From positions 1 through 64,000 of the forward strand of contig BCHH01000005.1 of assembly GCA_001599595.1 (NCBI GenBank): a stretch of 64,000 bases of DNA, given 5' to 3'. The notes under the pieces were generated by a model. It was not told the origin of the DNA. It made no database searches and saw only the letters and a list, made by a program, of their open reading frames with translations. Positions 19,079 to 30,486 of the stretch are shown one piece after another. Made by a program: the position numbers and the translations under genes. The stretch comes from Beverwykella pulmonaria (taxonomy: Eukaryota; Ascomycota; Dothideomycetes; Pleosporales; Melanommataceae). The stretch's first letter is position 1; every line of letters begins with the position of its first letter.

Positions 19079-21414
19079 CTATTGTTGTAGCTCCATCGTC
19101 CCCACGGCAAGTCGCTGTCCGTCAAACCCAATACCTACGATGCTCACTTCAGCGCTCTCGACAAGAATATGTGATGTTGATAGATCGCTCAAGATATATT
19201 CCAATGCGTACGCTCTCCCCACTTCGAGGCCATCGATATGGACAACAAAGTGGGAGAAGGGGCCTGTGATATTGCTGTAGGGCATACCAAGATGTCTAGG
19301 CTCCCCGTTAAAAGCCCAACACAGTCGCCAATGGCTCGTTTCCCCTTCCCCTTCACGCCTCAGGTGAATGTTTCCAATGTTGTAGGATTTGGGGGAGCCC
19401 GAAGCGATAGGCGAGATGCATATATCCAGGATCTCTGCAACCCGTATGGTTCCCTGTGAGGATGGTTGAGCTTTAAGGTGAATTCCAATCTCCTGCAGTC
19501 TCCCAAATCCCTCCGATTCCCTTTTAGGTAGGAAAATTACAGCAACCTCGATTGTTTGGATGCTGTCGATTTGAGTAAGACCAAGGAAGTCTGTGCCGTT
19601 GCTGAATTTGAGATAAAAGCTCGCAGAGACACTGCGGTCACGCAGCTTACATTGATAAGAAATACGTAGTTGTAAGGATCCATCAGCTGCCATGTCAAGT
19701 CTAAAGAACGGAAGCCACAGTCCGTGCGCTTGATCCTTGGCATCAGTTAGAGGTACTATACTGTTCCCCTCAACAACTAGATGAGTTCGACCAGGGGTAT
19801 CTTCCAGACGTAGTGAAAGATAATTGACAGAGTTTTCGACTTTGTCTTCCCCCACATTGGAATTGCTAATATACGGTAAAACAGATTGTGAGGCGAGCTG
19901 AGAATGAAGTTTCTTGCCACCGAACGCCGCAATCCCCTCCCGCTCCTGGTGAAGGCCAAATGCTCTTCGAAATTCAGAAAAGAAGAAAGTCTCAGACCCG
20001 ACAGGAAACTGTCTCGCAGATCGGGTGATAGGGTAACCACGGTTCGAGGGATGTCGCAAATTAGCATTTCCGCAAGAACAATTCATGTCCGGGAGCGATT
20101 TCCCTTCCCATATGGCCTGTTCAACGGTCCGACCATAACCAGGGAAATGCTCAAAGGACCACGCAGGTGCAAATATTCCCACCGACAGACTTACTTCAGC
20201 AAGCTTGGTGACTGCAATACCAGTGTTCGTTCCGCCTCCATCCTTTTTAGGGTAGGTAACTCGAGGTTGGGTCAGTTTCGCAGAGTTCTGCGCCCAGACG
20301 TCAACACCGAAGAAGACTGAAGCCAAGGAGTGTTCACTTGCGAGGCGCTTCGAGTTCCAGGCGTCGGATTCTTTCCAAGAGTAATTTGTGAGGATACTCC
20401 CACAGGCTTTACTAAACGAAAGATTGTGTTGGGTCAAGGCATTTTGGTAATCGATTTTATTGGCCGTAGTGAGGGCGTCGTACCTGATCGAAGTTAGAAT
20501 GTTTCTAGGCGGATCTCCATTGATAAGTAAATGTACTGCCGCAGATACACTAGGAAAGTCAAGGGCAAATCTGTGCCTCTTGTTTGTGGCCTAGATACGC
20601 TTGGCTGTCGTGTAAACTCTCCTCGGACGTGAGAAAGGAGGTTTTGTTCTTCTCCTTAATTGCGATAGCATGTAGCATGGACATAATAACTCGGCAGTAC
20701 TGACCAAATAACCTGCCTATCTCCTAGGTTCTTTTTCAGTTGTCCGAGAAATGCCCCCAGAATATCAGGACTCCAGTTTTCTTTCGGAAATGGCTTCTCG
20801 ATGTTTACGAGCCACCCATCGAATCCGTAGTGATTGGCAATATCGGCCAACTTTTGTGCCATTGGGAAGGCGATTTCTTTCCCATCACCAGTGATAGTGG
20901 TACGCTGCAGCAGTTTTTCGTTGTCTTTCGTTTGTGGTTCAACTAATAAAGTGCCTAATACCTCGACGCCATTGCGATGAAGAGTATTCGTCCAAGACGG
21001 CGGAGGGACACAGGCCAGCTTATGTGAGAAATATACAAAAACGTCGACAAATTGAAGGTATTCACAGGAGTAGCTCTCCTCATCAACTCGGATGCCTTGG
21101 GCAGCCTCGTAGTCATGATAGTTTCCAGAGTAATCGTGGCACAAGAGGATGTTGGCTTTGCCCATCTCAGCTTCATCCAATTTAGATCGTCGAAGTAGCG
21201 GAGTGTTTGATCTCTGGATCGTGTCTCCCTCGGCCGGAGTCCAGTTCTGCAGCTGATCAAACGTGTCGAAGTACGTGAAGCCCTTGAGCTGGTCTAATGC
21301 ACGCTGCCGCGCTCTCTCTTCCGGTGTAGGTCCCGTGACCGGCGGAGGGAAGAGGTGGCGATATCCATCCCTGATCGGCCGCAGAATGTCTTTCCAGCCG
21401 AGCGCTTGCAACAT
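19079..21414 (-). CDS. Cytosolic endo-beta-N-acetylglucosaminidase (ENGase, GH85)
   Basis: Two exons, 21414-20705 and 20483-19079, joined across a 221-bp intron, give 704 aa. The enzyme cleaves the chitobiose core of N-glycans (GlcNAc-beta-1,4-GlcNAc), releasing free glycans from misfolded glycoproteins. GH85 hallmarks are LKGFTYFDTFDQLQNW, ILLCHDYSGNYHDYE, FVDVFVYFSHKL and YGFDGWLVNIE, where Asn204 and Glu206 match the conserved catalytic N-x-E pair. The splice restores IWYDALT, the next family motif, followed by FFGVDVWAQNS. A C-terminal beta-sandwich region completes a length usual for the family. No signal peptide is present with the start at MLQALGWKDILRPI; an ATG at 21753 in the same frame would add 113 non-conserved residues and is rejected. 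Confidence 0.88.
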
Positions 21415-21827
21415 AGCGCACGCGTCTGCGAAGGAGGGAGTATCTAGTAAGGAATTCACTGGCCATGCAGGGCATGTTTGCCCGAACAGCAAAAGTACCC
21501 CTGGCAGATAGAGGAGGGTTTTGCAGGGCCAGCTGGATCCTGTTGACCTCAGCCGGATCTGCGTGTGTGGGAAGTCCTTACCTACGTGAGGCAGTGTGAG
21601 GTGTAGGTGAGGAGCGTGCGGACTCGGGATTGAGGTCGGCAGTAGTTCGCAGATTGACAGGGGCCGTGGCTTGGCATGCAAGCATGTCAGCCCTGAAAGC
21701 TCTCCCAACGTGTCTTTTCTGTTGCGACCTTCAATGACCATCCCACGACTCAATTCAACGACATCCAGACCTTCTCAAATACGCCCTCTCTGCACTGCAC
21801 ACCGCAGTGCATCAAGCTAACGCCACC
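21415..21827. promoter_or_regulatory. Shared divergent promoter region of ENGase and ERD2
   Basis: 413 bp separate the start codons of two head-to-head genes, so both promoters and 5' UTRs must fit here. No specific binding site is claimed. The ERD2 ATG has a good context (GCCACCATG). Confidence 0.55.
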
Positions 21828-22717
21828 ATGACCATGAACATTTTCCGCCTCCTGGGTATGCCTCCGCCACGTTGCGCCTGCGCAACCTCGCGATTGAATG
21901 CGCGCTGACCGGGCTTCTAGGGGATCTCTCCCACCTGCTGTCCATTCTGATTCTTCTGCATAAGATGAAGACCTCCAGTGTACGCCTGCTACCGTCCTCT
22001 TATCCTCCTGGCGCGTGTTCTAACTTAAAGCAGAGCGCGAATGGCATCTCGTTCAAATCGCAATTCCTCTACCTGATGGTCTACATAACGCGCTACGTCG
22101 ACCTGCTGTGGACCTTCTACCAGCTCCCCAAACTCTATCTCACCATCTTCAAGATCATCTTCCTCGCCACTTCCGCCTACACTGTCTACCTCATGCTCAA
22201 CGACTACCGCCCGACTCACGATCCAAATCTTGACACTTTCAAAGTGCAGTACCTGCTGGGTGCGAGCGCGGTGCTGGCTATTCTATTTCCGTACAAATAC
22301 ACAATACCAGAGGTGCGATTCGGGGACGCGAATACTTTTTTTTCCAGAAGAGGCTAACGCGCTTGCAGATCCTCTGGGCCTTTTCCATCTGGCTCGAGTC
22401 GGTTGCTATCCTACCCCAGCTCTTCATGCTGCAGCGAACAGGCGAGGCCGAAACCATCACCACACACTACCTTTTTGCGCTAGGAATATACAGGGCGTTA
22501 TACATTCCCAATTGGATCTACCGGTGGTACTTCGTCGAGACCCCCGTCTTTTGGGATCCCATTTCTGTCATCGCCGGCATCATCCAGACGATTTTGTACT
22601 CGGACTTCTTTTGGATCTATTACACCAAGTGAGAACATTCACTTTCCTAATTCCAAGTTCACGTTTGCTAATTAAACCAGGGTCGTCCAGGGGAAAAAAT
22701 TCAATCTACCCGTATAG
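21828..22717 (+). CDS. ERD2: ER lumen protein-retaining (K/HDEL) receptor
   Basis: Five exons (21828-21855, 21921-21979, 22034-22312, 22369-22628, 22681-22717) give 220 aa, the standard length for the family. The receptor binds C-terminal HDEL/KDEL signals of escaped ER chaperones in the Golgi and returns them via COPI vesicles. Diagnostic phrases are [20 protein letters not shown] at the N-terminus, [18 protein letters not shown], the [20 protein letters not shown] block, and [12 protein letters not shown], followed by DFFWIYYTK and a lysine-bearing tail [11 protein letters not shown] of the sort needed for COPI retrieval. Seven membrane segments are evident. The second in-frame ATG two codons later (21834) is the more usual family start; either is possible. 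Confidence 0.93.
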
Positions 22718-24476
22718 GCGTATCTGCATAATGGATTGCAAATTTGGTTCGCCAAAGTCGTGACCTCGGCGCAACTTACCTTCTTGTATCATAGCTCGAG
22801 CATTATGCCCATCGCCCACTACATCGATGAGTTCGAATTTCAACGGCGTTTCTGGTCGGCCTTCTTGAGCGACAGGCTAGCGGATAGACTGATATATTAC
22901 GTTTTGGACACGGCGGTTGGCGCCGAACGCGCCCTTTTGAGAGGAAAAGCAGGGAATGGGTATGGGTATACCAGGGCGGAATTCCCGTACCGTCGTAGAA
23001 ATGCAATGGATTATTGTTTCATGCTAATATCTGTCTTGTACTATCAATTTCCATGGAACTGAAGCACTACGAACAGAGGTCCTCTTTTCCGAGCCATCCC
23101 GTTCTTTGAGTTCAATCTTCATACATTTTACATATTTCTCTTCGCATTTTCTCAACTGCCACATCAATAAATTTATTACTCGTCAATACAAGTCTACGAA
23201 AATTGTTCAAGCACTGTTCTTTCCACCTTCGGTATTTCGTAGCGAACATTTCATCATTTTCTAGCACCCACACACCCACACACATACACACACACACAGA
23301 GAGAGTGAGAGAGGGAGAGGGAAAATATTTAAAGTGAATAGTACACTTCCATGCTACCTCCTGACGAGGGCACTGTATCTCAGCATCTCTGTTACCACAC
23401 CCTCTCTCTACCGTAAAGACGTATCTGCCAGATTCAGCAGGCTGAGCCTAGAGACAAACACGGGAACGCTTACGTCTTCGATACGTACACAACGTGTAAG
23501 GACATGCTCGATCAGAGGCAATTTTTCCTGGCTTTGCTACCCGATGAGCTGCCTTATGAGGCTTTCAATAAAGAGCAATGAGATATGGAGGAAGCCTTCT
23601 ATAGCAATAATACCTAGAACATGGAGGAGTACGTAAAAACTACAGATCCGCACATGGAGGCGGCTATCGCGAGGAGGACTTGCGATGTCTTTGACCAGAT
23701 GGCGAATAATCGAGAGGAGCTCCAATCGAGAACTTCTTCCGGTAGCTCCTGTTTCAGTGCGATGGAACCCATTACCCAGATACCATAACTCACAACCTAC
23801 AATATCCTTCCATAATACAGCTGCATAATCATCTCTAGTAGATACTGGGGGCCTCAGTATAACTGGTTCGACCTTTTTTTCGCATTCACCTACTTTTGCT
23901 TGCTTATCCTGTTCCGTTTCGTATTGCTAAGGCTTTCTGTGCTGTCTCGATGGAGCTGAGGCTGCATGAACACTAAGCTTTTGGGATTTTGATTGGTGGA
24001 TTTGTGGACTGTTTGTTCTTGCCAGGATACCCGTTGCTTAATGCCTTGCAGTGTATCCGTTCAGTGTTCTGTTTAATGAATGTATCGTTTGTCTTCCCGC
24101 TGGCTCCATGGCTGCCCAAGGCTAATCACGTGATACCACACTGCCCACCCAGCTAGCGCATTGTCCACGCGCCAGCGCTTCTCTTTGAGCCACTGTGTTT
24201 TCGCAATTGTCTTCACTTCCAAACACCACGTCTCTTTATTCCCTCACCAATCTCTTCCCCAGCTTGCCAGTACGGAACCTACTCACACCATATTCCAATC
24301 TCGTATTCCGTAGCTGGACTGGCTGGCGCATGCGAATTTTGTTTGGGTGAGTGAAGCTAGCCTCTTCGCCTCGCCATAAATACCATCACCCACCTCTCTC
24401 CCTCCATTTCCATCACCCACACCATCACCACCGACCGCTGACTGTCGCGCAGCCTCCATCCCGCGTTCAATCTTCC
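22718..24476. other. Intergenic, ERD2 3' flank and EDC4 upstream region
   Basis: A 108-codon frame at 22736-23062 overlaps the ERD2 3' flank and has no family match. Around 23440-23575 a short frame (CKDMLDQRQFFLALLPDELP) looks protein-like but is closed by stops on both sides, so it could be a gene relic. The last ~250 bases are pyrimidine-rich, as expected for the EDC4-like promoter and leader. Confidence 0.4.
23265..23321 (+). repeat. (CA)n(GA)n microsatellite
   Basis: An imperfect CA repeat with CCCA interruptions passes into GA/GAGG repeats, the same compound type as at 18951. Confidence 0.9.
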
Positions 24477-27400
24477 ATGGCGGACCTCCAGGAGCTGTTT
24501 GCTCGCCTCAACGGGCAGGGCGCTGCATCGGCGGGTGCCTCCGGCAACCAGGCTCCCAGCCAGCATCATGCTGCTGTTTCATCGCCTATCTACTCTCCAT
24601 CTCCAAACGGACCGCAGCCGCATCATGGCTCGGCAGTCATGTCGCCAAACTCATCGTACGCGGGCACGCCAGCTCCCGAGCAGCCCGCTGCGCTCCAACA
24701 AACTCCCCAGCAACAGTCGGCTCAGTTGCTGAACCTGCTCCGTTTCAACGCGCAGCCCAGTAGCCAGCCCCGGCGCCCATCACAGATTACACAGGTATCC
24801 GAAGGTGCTAACCCTCACGGCCGCACTGTCTCCGCCTCTAGTCTCGTTGCGAGCTTCATGAACAAGACCTCCCCACAAGGTCCTGCTCACTTATCAGCCT
24901 CCAACTCACCCACACCTACCGTCAGGCCCGAGCAAGCTTCAGTGTCGGCGGAAAACCCACAGGATCTCCTGCTCAGGCTGCTCAACCATCCCAAACCACC
25001 ACAATCTGACACATACTCATCGCGACCGTCGCCCGCGTCTTTCGCCCCGGTCACCACCAGAATGCCTGAAACGGCGGTGGATGATCTTGCCCAGGATCTC
25101 ACCGATGCGACGCTCGAACAGGTACCGTCCAACATAGCTGCGAGCGCAACCACCTCGTCTCCAATGAAAATCTTTGGATCTGACGGTGCTGGTCAGTCAT
25201 CCCCGTTCGAGCCCAAAGCCACTCCGAACCCGAAGCCCCCGGCTTTCACCTACGTCAATCCGTTTGACAAGTTGGAGGCAGCGAGCCCTCGGAACCGCAC
25301 ACCGGTGGCTGAGAGCTCACGAGCCCCACCTCCGAAGATGGAGATCCTCAAGCCGAAGCATGGCCTAGACGGAGCCTCGACCGCTAGCCTAGATGGCAAG
25401 GACAATCACACACATAAGGCGCGCAAGTTGGCACCAGGAGCATCGACTCATCCACACGAAACTGTGGCCGAGGCCGTCAGCGACCTGGGAGAGCAAATCG
25501 GTCAGCAAGTTGGCCAAGCCCTCGCCGAAGCAGAGAGCCAGTCCGAGACGCAAGCAGTCCAAGAGTTACTGGATCGCATGACCCCGGAGAACGTCAAAGA
25601 GACAGAACAGGCAATTGTCGACACTGCCATCGAGATCAAAAAAGAGCTCGAAGACGATAGCAATGCTAAGGCGCTGGAGGAAACTGTACCCAAACCTCTT
25701 GCTGACGCCTTGAAGGATGTTGCCTCTGAGGTGGCACAGGCTGATGTGGCCGACAGCTGGGAGAGTGCCGAAGCCGAAGATGGCCCCGCAAAGGACGAGA
25801 CGGTAATAGTCTACAGATTCCCGATGCGTGCCTTCTCCTCCATCACTGTCAAGGACATGCCTCAGCAACGCACTACCTTTCAGCCCGATCTGTTCATGGA
25901 CATTGTCCGCCTGAAGAAGGACTTCGACCAGATCGACCGCTCGCTTGTTTCAGCTAGCAAGAATTTCATCGTGTACGCACTTGTGAAGAAGGGCGGCTTC
26001 CGCATTATCCGCCAGGAGAACGGACGGTATCGACATGTTTTCGAGAACCACCAAGAGCGAATTTTCAACATCGCCTTGTGTACCACTGGAGAGGACTCGT
26101 CAGAGTCACGTGAGAGCATCCTTGGTATCGGTGTTAATGGCACTGTCTTCTGGACATCGCTTGAGCCGAACCGCGAGGATCAATTCGGCGAAGATCTGGA
26201 CACCCACGGCCTCCTCCTCCCACCTTCTCCGTCACAAGATGACAATACCTCTGGTGGTCAGCTCAAGACACGAGCCAAGCCATCTTCGCGCCATCCCGAG
26301 TTCTTCGCTGTAGGTCGAGGCAAGTCCATTCACATCGTGTGGCCAAAGGTTGCTGCCGAGTATTTGCGTGGAGACAGCCGCATCTGCCACACCGAGAAGT
26401 ACCTCAAAGAGCGCTCGCTGAAGATCTTGACTGGCAAGGCGGGCAAAGACTTCACTTTCAGCGAAGATGACACTGTCATCGTTTCCTTAGACAAAGCCGG
26501 CCGTATGCGCTTCTGGGATATTCGAACTCTCACCGAGAAGGCTTTGGGTGTTCCACGCAATCCGCCTCGCCAGGTTGAGGTCACGGAGACGCTGCTCGAA
26601 TTCCACACCACTTCTCCCACCGCCAAATCATGGCCAACCTCTGTCTTCTTCTTTGATAAGGATAAACCCTTCAACAAGGGCATCGCTCTGAGATATGTCA
26701 TGGTGGGGATGAAGCAGAATCACGCTTTCCAGCTGTGGGATTTAGGACTTGGCAAAGCCGTCCAAGAAATTATCCTTCCCCATGAGAAGGAGTCTGATGC
26801 CATCTGTAGTGTTGCCTTCCACCCTAAGACGGGCATCATGGCTGTCGCTCATCCAACTCGGAACTCCATTTTCTTCGTTCACGTATCGTGTCCGCGGTAC
26901 AACTTACCAGTCTTGAGCCAAGCGGCATACATTTCTCGCCTCAACGCCAAAAATGAACGATCTCAGGCACCGCTCCCCCCTGTCAACGCCACTGCAATCA
27001 TGACCAGTATCGCCGAGTATTCCTTTGCACCTAAAGGACAGATTCGAAGTCTTCATATGCTTAACGACCCAGCAGGACCGCCTGACGTGGACGACCCCGA
27101 AAACACGGCGCTGTTCGAATTGTATGTGATGCATTCGAAGGGAGTCTGCACACTTCGTATTCGACGGAGTGACTTAGGATGGAAGAAGGAAGGCGAGCCA
27201 CTGAACCCGAGGGAAGCCGTAGAGGAGGGTGTCATCACGCTGTCACAGCTGAAACCACCGCAGCCCATTCCCGACGAGTCGTCTACTAGTGGTGATACGC
27301 CTGTACCACCGAAGGCTAGCTCCGATCGCTCAGCACGAGAGAGTATCAAGAAGGAGAGCAGCAACGTATCCAGGCAGTCTATGACCCCTGAAGCAGCCAT

Positions 27401-28955
27401 TCGTGCATCCACTCTCGCTAAAGTGGAGAGCAGGCAAGACGCTGCTCGCGCCGCAATTATCAACGGCGGCGAGAAGTCAGAGAAGAAGAAGAAGAAGCGT
27501 TCGGCAGCGGAGACTGCTTCCCAGGTGTCCACTTCCACCCGTGCCCCACCTCCGTCTTATGCTCAAGCTGCACAGGCTGCTCCACGCTCCAAGTCACCAT
27601 CTCAGCCTGACACGATTACTACCGAGGCAACTTCATCCAAGTCAACTGATACCGACGCACCTGAGTGGGCGAAGAAGCTCATCAGCCAGCACTTCCAGCC
27701 GAGCTCATCTGCGGCATCCAACGCAGAAGCCGATTCTAAGAAGTTGGAGGAGGTTGTTCGAGCTGAAATTACTAAAGGTTTCTCCCGCGAACTCGATATC
27801 ATGTACAAACGATTCGATGAAGACAAACGCGTTATGAACGCTGCGAACGGCGCCAAGCAGGAGGCTATCTTACGTCTTGTCTCCAGTACCTTGACCGAAA
27901 ACGTTGAAGACGTTCTCAAAAAGATGGTCAATAAGAGCGTTCGTGATATGGTGCTACCGGAAGTTCTAGCACAAACTACTTCTACCTTGGAGAAAAGTAT
28001 TAGTGGCAACTTGAAGTCGGCATTGGGCACCCACTTTGCCAAAGAAGTTCCTGACTCGGTTATGCGAATGTTCAAGAGCCCTCAGCTACTGCAATCCCTT
28101 TCTGAGCAAGTCTCCAAAAAGCTGAGCGCTAGCTTCGAGCCGTTGATAACAGCTTCCGTGGGATCAGTTGTGAATCCCACTATTGCGAAGTTGTCTAATC
28201 TTGTTGAGCACCAAGTAGGAGATCAGCTTCGTGAAGCAAATGCACAGCGTCTCGCCGATTCAGCCCGGATTGTTAAGTTGACAGAAACAGTCAACCATTT
28301 GACTGAGACAATCCAGACTATGGCTACTTCCCAGGCAGAGCTTCAAGAGAGCTTTGTGAAGCTTCAGCAACTTCTTGCTCAGTCAGCATCACACGGAAGC
28401 TCGGTGGCATACTCTTCGCCTCGAGCTACTCGGTCTCCTGAGAAACCTCAGCAGAAAACCCCCGAGCAACTGGAAGCTGAGTCTATCACCCGCTTGATGG
28501 CTGAAGGCCACTACGAGCAGGGCACAATGCAGTGGCTTCAATCGAACCGGTCCTCAGAGTTATTTGATACCGTTTTTGTCCGCTGCAATCCAGCCTATCT
28601 CAATCGGGTATCGCCACTGCTTGCCCTTTCTACCGGTGCGGTTGTTACGGAAGCACTGGAACAGAATCTGCCAGAGCGACTCGTTTGGCTTGATGCTGTT
28701 CTCAAGAGTGTCGATCCAAACGTAAGCAATCCTCCCCCGCGACTACATAACGATGCTAATTATGTTGCTCAGGACAATGAGATTCACGATATCGTCCCCA
28801 AGATCATGGACGTCATGAACCAGCGTCTGACTACTGCGTACATCAAGCTCAATGAGAGCTCCCCAGGCAATCAACTCCTCCGTCGCATCTCTTCCTTGGT
28901 TTCCAAGGTTAACGAGCTCGCCCGCGCTGTGATGCCTCACAACCCTCGTGCTTGA
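24477..28955 (+). CDS. EDC4/Ge-1-like mRNA decapping scaffold
   Basis: From the ATG at 24477 (MADLQELFARLNGQG) the protein is 1475 aa once a probable 51-bp intron (28722-28772) is removed. EDC4 proteins scaffold the Dcp2 decapping complex in P-bodies. The N-terminal ~430 residues are Ser/Pro/Gln-rich and disordered. Residues about 440-900 form the WD40-type propeller, with VYRFPMRAFSSITVKDMP, DFTFSEDDTVIVSLDKAGR, MRFWDIRTL, CSVAFHPKTGIMAVAHP and LFELYVMHSKGVCTLRI. A charged linker contains KKKKKR. From about 1060 the chain is helical with a coiled coil (~1259-1301), and the last ~150 residues (ITRLMAEGHYEQ, MQWLQSNRSSELFD, LVWLDAVLKSVDPN) match the EDC4 C-terminal helical domain used for oligomerisation and P-body targeting. 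An ATG at 24351 would add 42 His/Pro-rich residues and is less likely. Confidence 0.8.
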   Translation: MADLQELFARLNGQGAASAGASGNQAPSQHHAAVSSPIYSPSPNGPQPHHGSAVMSPNSSYAGTPAPEQPAALQQTPQQQSAQLLNLLRFNAQPSSQPRRPSQITQVSEGANPHGRTVSASSLVASFMNKTSPQGPAHLSASNSPTPTVRPEQASVSAENPQDLLLRLLNHPKPPQSDTYSSRPSPASFAPVTTRMPETAVDDLAQDLTDATLEQVPSNIAASATTSSPMKIFGSDGAGQSSPFEPKATPNPKPPAFTYVNPFDKLEAASPRNRTPVAESSRAPPPKMEILKPKHGLDGASTASLDGKDNHTHKARKLAPGASTHPHETVAEAVSDLGEQIGQQVGQALAEAESQSETQAVQELLDRMTPENVKETEQAIVDTAIEIKKELEDDSNAKALEETVPKPLADALKDVASEVAQADVADSWESAEAEDGPAKDETVIVYRFPMRAFSSITVKDMPQQRTTFQPDLFMDIVRLKKDFDQIDRSLVSASKNFIVYALVKKGGFRIIRQENGRYRHVFENHQERIFNIALCTTGEDSSESRESILGIGVNGTVFWTSLEPNREDQFGEDLDTHGLLLPPSPSQDDNTSGGQLKTRAKPSSRHPEFFAVGRGKSIHIVWPKVAAEYLRGDSRICHTEKYLKERSLKILTGKAGKDFTFSEDDTVIVSLDKAGRMRFWDIRTLTEKALGVPRNPPRQVEVTETLLEFHTTSPTAKSWPTSVFFFDKDKPFNKGIALRYVMVGMKQNHAFQLWDLGLGKAVQEIILPHEKESDAICSVAFHPKTGIMAVAHPTRNSIFFVHVSCPRYNLPVLSQAAYISRLNAKNERSQAPLPPVNATAIMTSIAEYSFAPKGQIRSLHMLNDPAGPPDVDDPENTALFELYVMHSKGVCTLRIRRSDLGWKKEGEPLNPREAVEEGVITLSQLKPPQPIPDESSTSGDTPVPPKASSDRSARESIKKESSNVSRQSMTPEAAIRASTLAKVESRQDAARAAIINGGEKSEKKKKKRSAAETASQVSTSTRAPPPSYAQAAQAAPRSKSPSQPDTITTEATSSKSTDTDAPEWAKKLISQHFQPSSSAASNAEADSKKLEEVVRAEITKGFSRELDIMYKRFDEDKRVMNAANGAKQEAILRLVSSTLTENVEDVLKKMVNKSVRDMVLPEVLAQTTSTLEKSISGNLKSALGTHFAKEVPDSVMRMFKSPQLLQSLSEQVSKKLSASFEPLITASVGSVVNPTIAKLSNLVEHQVGDQLREANAQRLADSARIVKLTETVNHLTETIQTMATSQAELQESFVKLQQLLAQSASHGSSVAYSSPRATRSPEKPQQKTPEQLEAESITRLMAEGHYEQGTMQWLQSNRSSELFDTVFVRCNPAYLNRVSPLLALSTGAVVTEALEQNLPERLVWLDAVLKSVDPNVSNPPPRLHNDANYVAQDNEIHDIVPKIMDVMNQRLTTAYIKLNESSPGNQLLRRISSLVSKVNELARAVMPHNPRA

Positions 28956-30486
28956 AATGCCCACAGCCTTTCATTTGACATGGAATTACCGCTTCGCGCT
29001 CCTCGTATGCAGCTCTTGCGCTGAAAACGCCTTGAACACATACCTCTCCTCTGACCGGGTCGCGGATTCTATCGTCAACTTATGTACAGTTTAATTGTTC
29101 GTTTGCTACGACGTCCTCAGCATCTTCCAATACTGTCTGGCGGCTCGTTTCCAAAGCCTCGGATTTGCTCTTTTGGTCACGTCTCAAATCAGGGCTCCGC
29201 GTGGTGCTCAAAATGATGGCGGGGAAAGGTCATGGGGGATGCATGGCGATGCGAAAGACCATCGCTTTTCTTATTTACGATTCACAACTATTAGCCCCTT
29301 ATTCAAGGCCTCACATACCCTTGTATTACTATTTTCTTGGCCTCTTTCATTCGGTGGTTAGTCAGTACATGCGGATTTCGCGATGCTGAAATGCTCGACG
29401 TCACCTGCCTGGATGGCTATTCCACTGTGAGGGATCTGGCAACACGGTAGCATGGTTGCTCTGATGGATACGGTTTCCATCTTGGGCGACAACAACGGAA
29501 TTTACTAAGGGCTCGTCTTCATACTCTCCTTTTTCTTATTGATCTTGGAGATGTATGTTAAAATTTGATAGGGTAGGAGGTGATTAATTAGGAATGGTGC
29601 AGAAATTTTTTAGCCTATTGCAGTTCTCTAAACGTGATGAAAGTGACTTTGTGAGTCTGAGATTAATGCCATGGTGACAGATTGAGCGGGTTAACACTAA
29701 CGCTAATGGGAACTAAGATAATCTTCTCCTCTTACCGAAAACAACAAACAAGGCCGCGTAGTGTTGATGGTTGATATGCGCCTGGCAAGTGAATGTTGAG
29801 CAAATGGATGTGCGGGCAGCCGAGGTGAAATCTTACCGCATTCAGCGCTCTCGGTTCCATACTTCTTCTTCTTCACTCTTTTCACTCTTTCGCACCTCCA
29901 CAGCGCATCTACTCGCCATTAAAAGAACCACAATTTCGTAAAAGGTATGATTACAGTACCACGTCTGCATCATGATACATCGATCAACGCCTGTAACCAA
30001 TCATCCGCCTGAGAGCATAAGGATGGAGACGAGGTCACTCATGCACGGCCCGGATCGTGTGCCATGATGAAACACACCCCATTCTCCTGGCGACCAGTTA
30101 ACACACCCAGGCGCAGGTTGGGCGATCCACCGCATAGACGAGTAAAGCACGCATGCCGCGTCACTGAAGGTTTTATTTAGGCTCTTGCGAGCTGAGGCTC
30201 AGGGTGTTGCATGCATGTGTGGTTTGAACATTGTGCCTTTTTATCTCTTCGTCTGCCTGTTTTCTGGTGGTTTTGATCCTTCATACTTTCAACTGTCTTT
30301 TGCTTACATCTTCCATTTCCTTCGATTCAATTCAATCCTTTTTGTGGACTTGTTGATTGAGTTCGCGTTCACTCTTTTGAGAAAGGAAGTCAATACTATC
30401 TACCTCACGATTAATCAACGACTACGTCAACCTACGAATAATCTTTCAAGCTTTACGATACTACGAAGGAACGGAAAGTAGGAAAG
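28956..30486. other. Intergenic, no gene recognised
   Basis: It holds the EDC4 3' flank and the promoter/leader of the next gene. Short frames near 29100-29390 have no family resemblance. A TTC/CTT-rich run lies near 29860-29900. Confidence 0.4.

Noticed and set aside
21415..21753. N-terminal 113-residue extension of ENGase from the ATG at 21753
   Set aside because: The extra residues are not family-like, and they would use most of the ERD2 promoter region; the start at 21414 gives the expected N-terminus.
22736..23062. 108-codon ORF after ERD2
   Set aside because: Begins within 20 bases of the ERD2 stop and has no family resemblance; probably 3' UTR.
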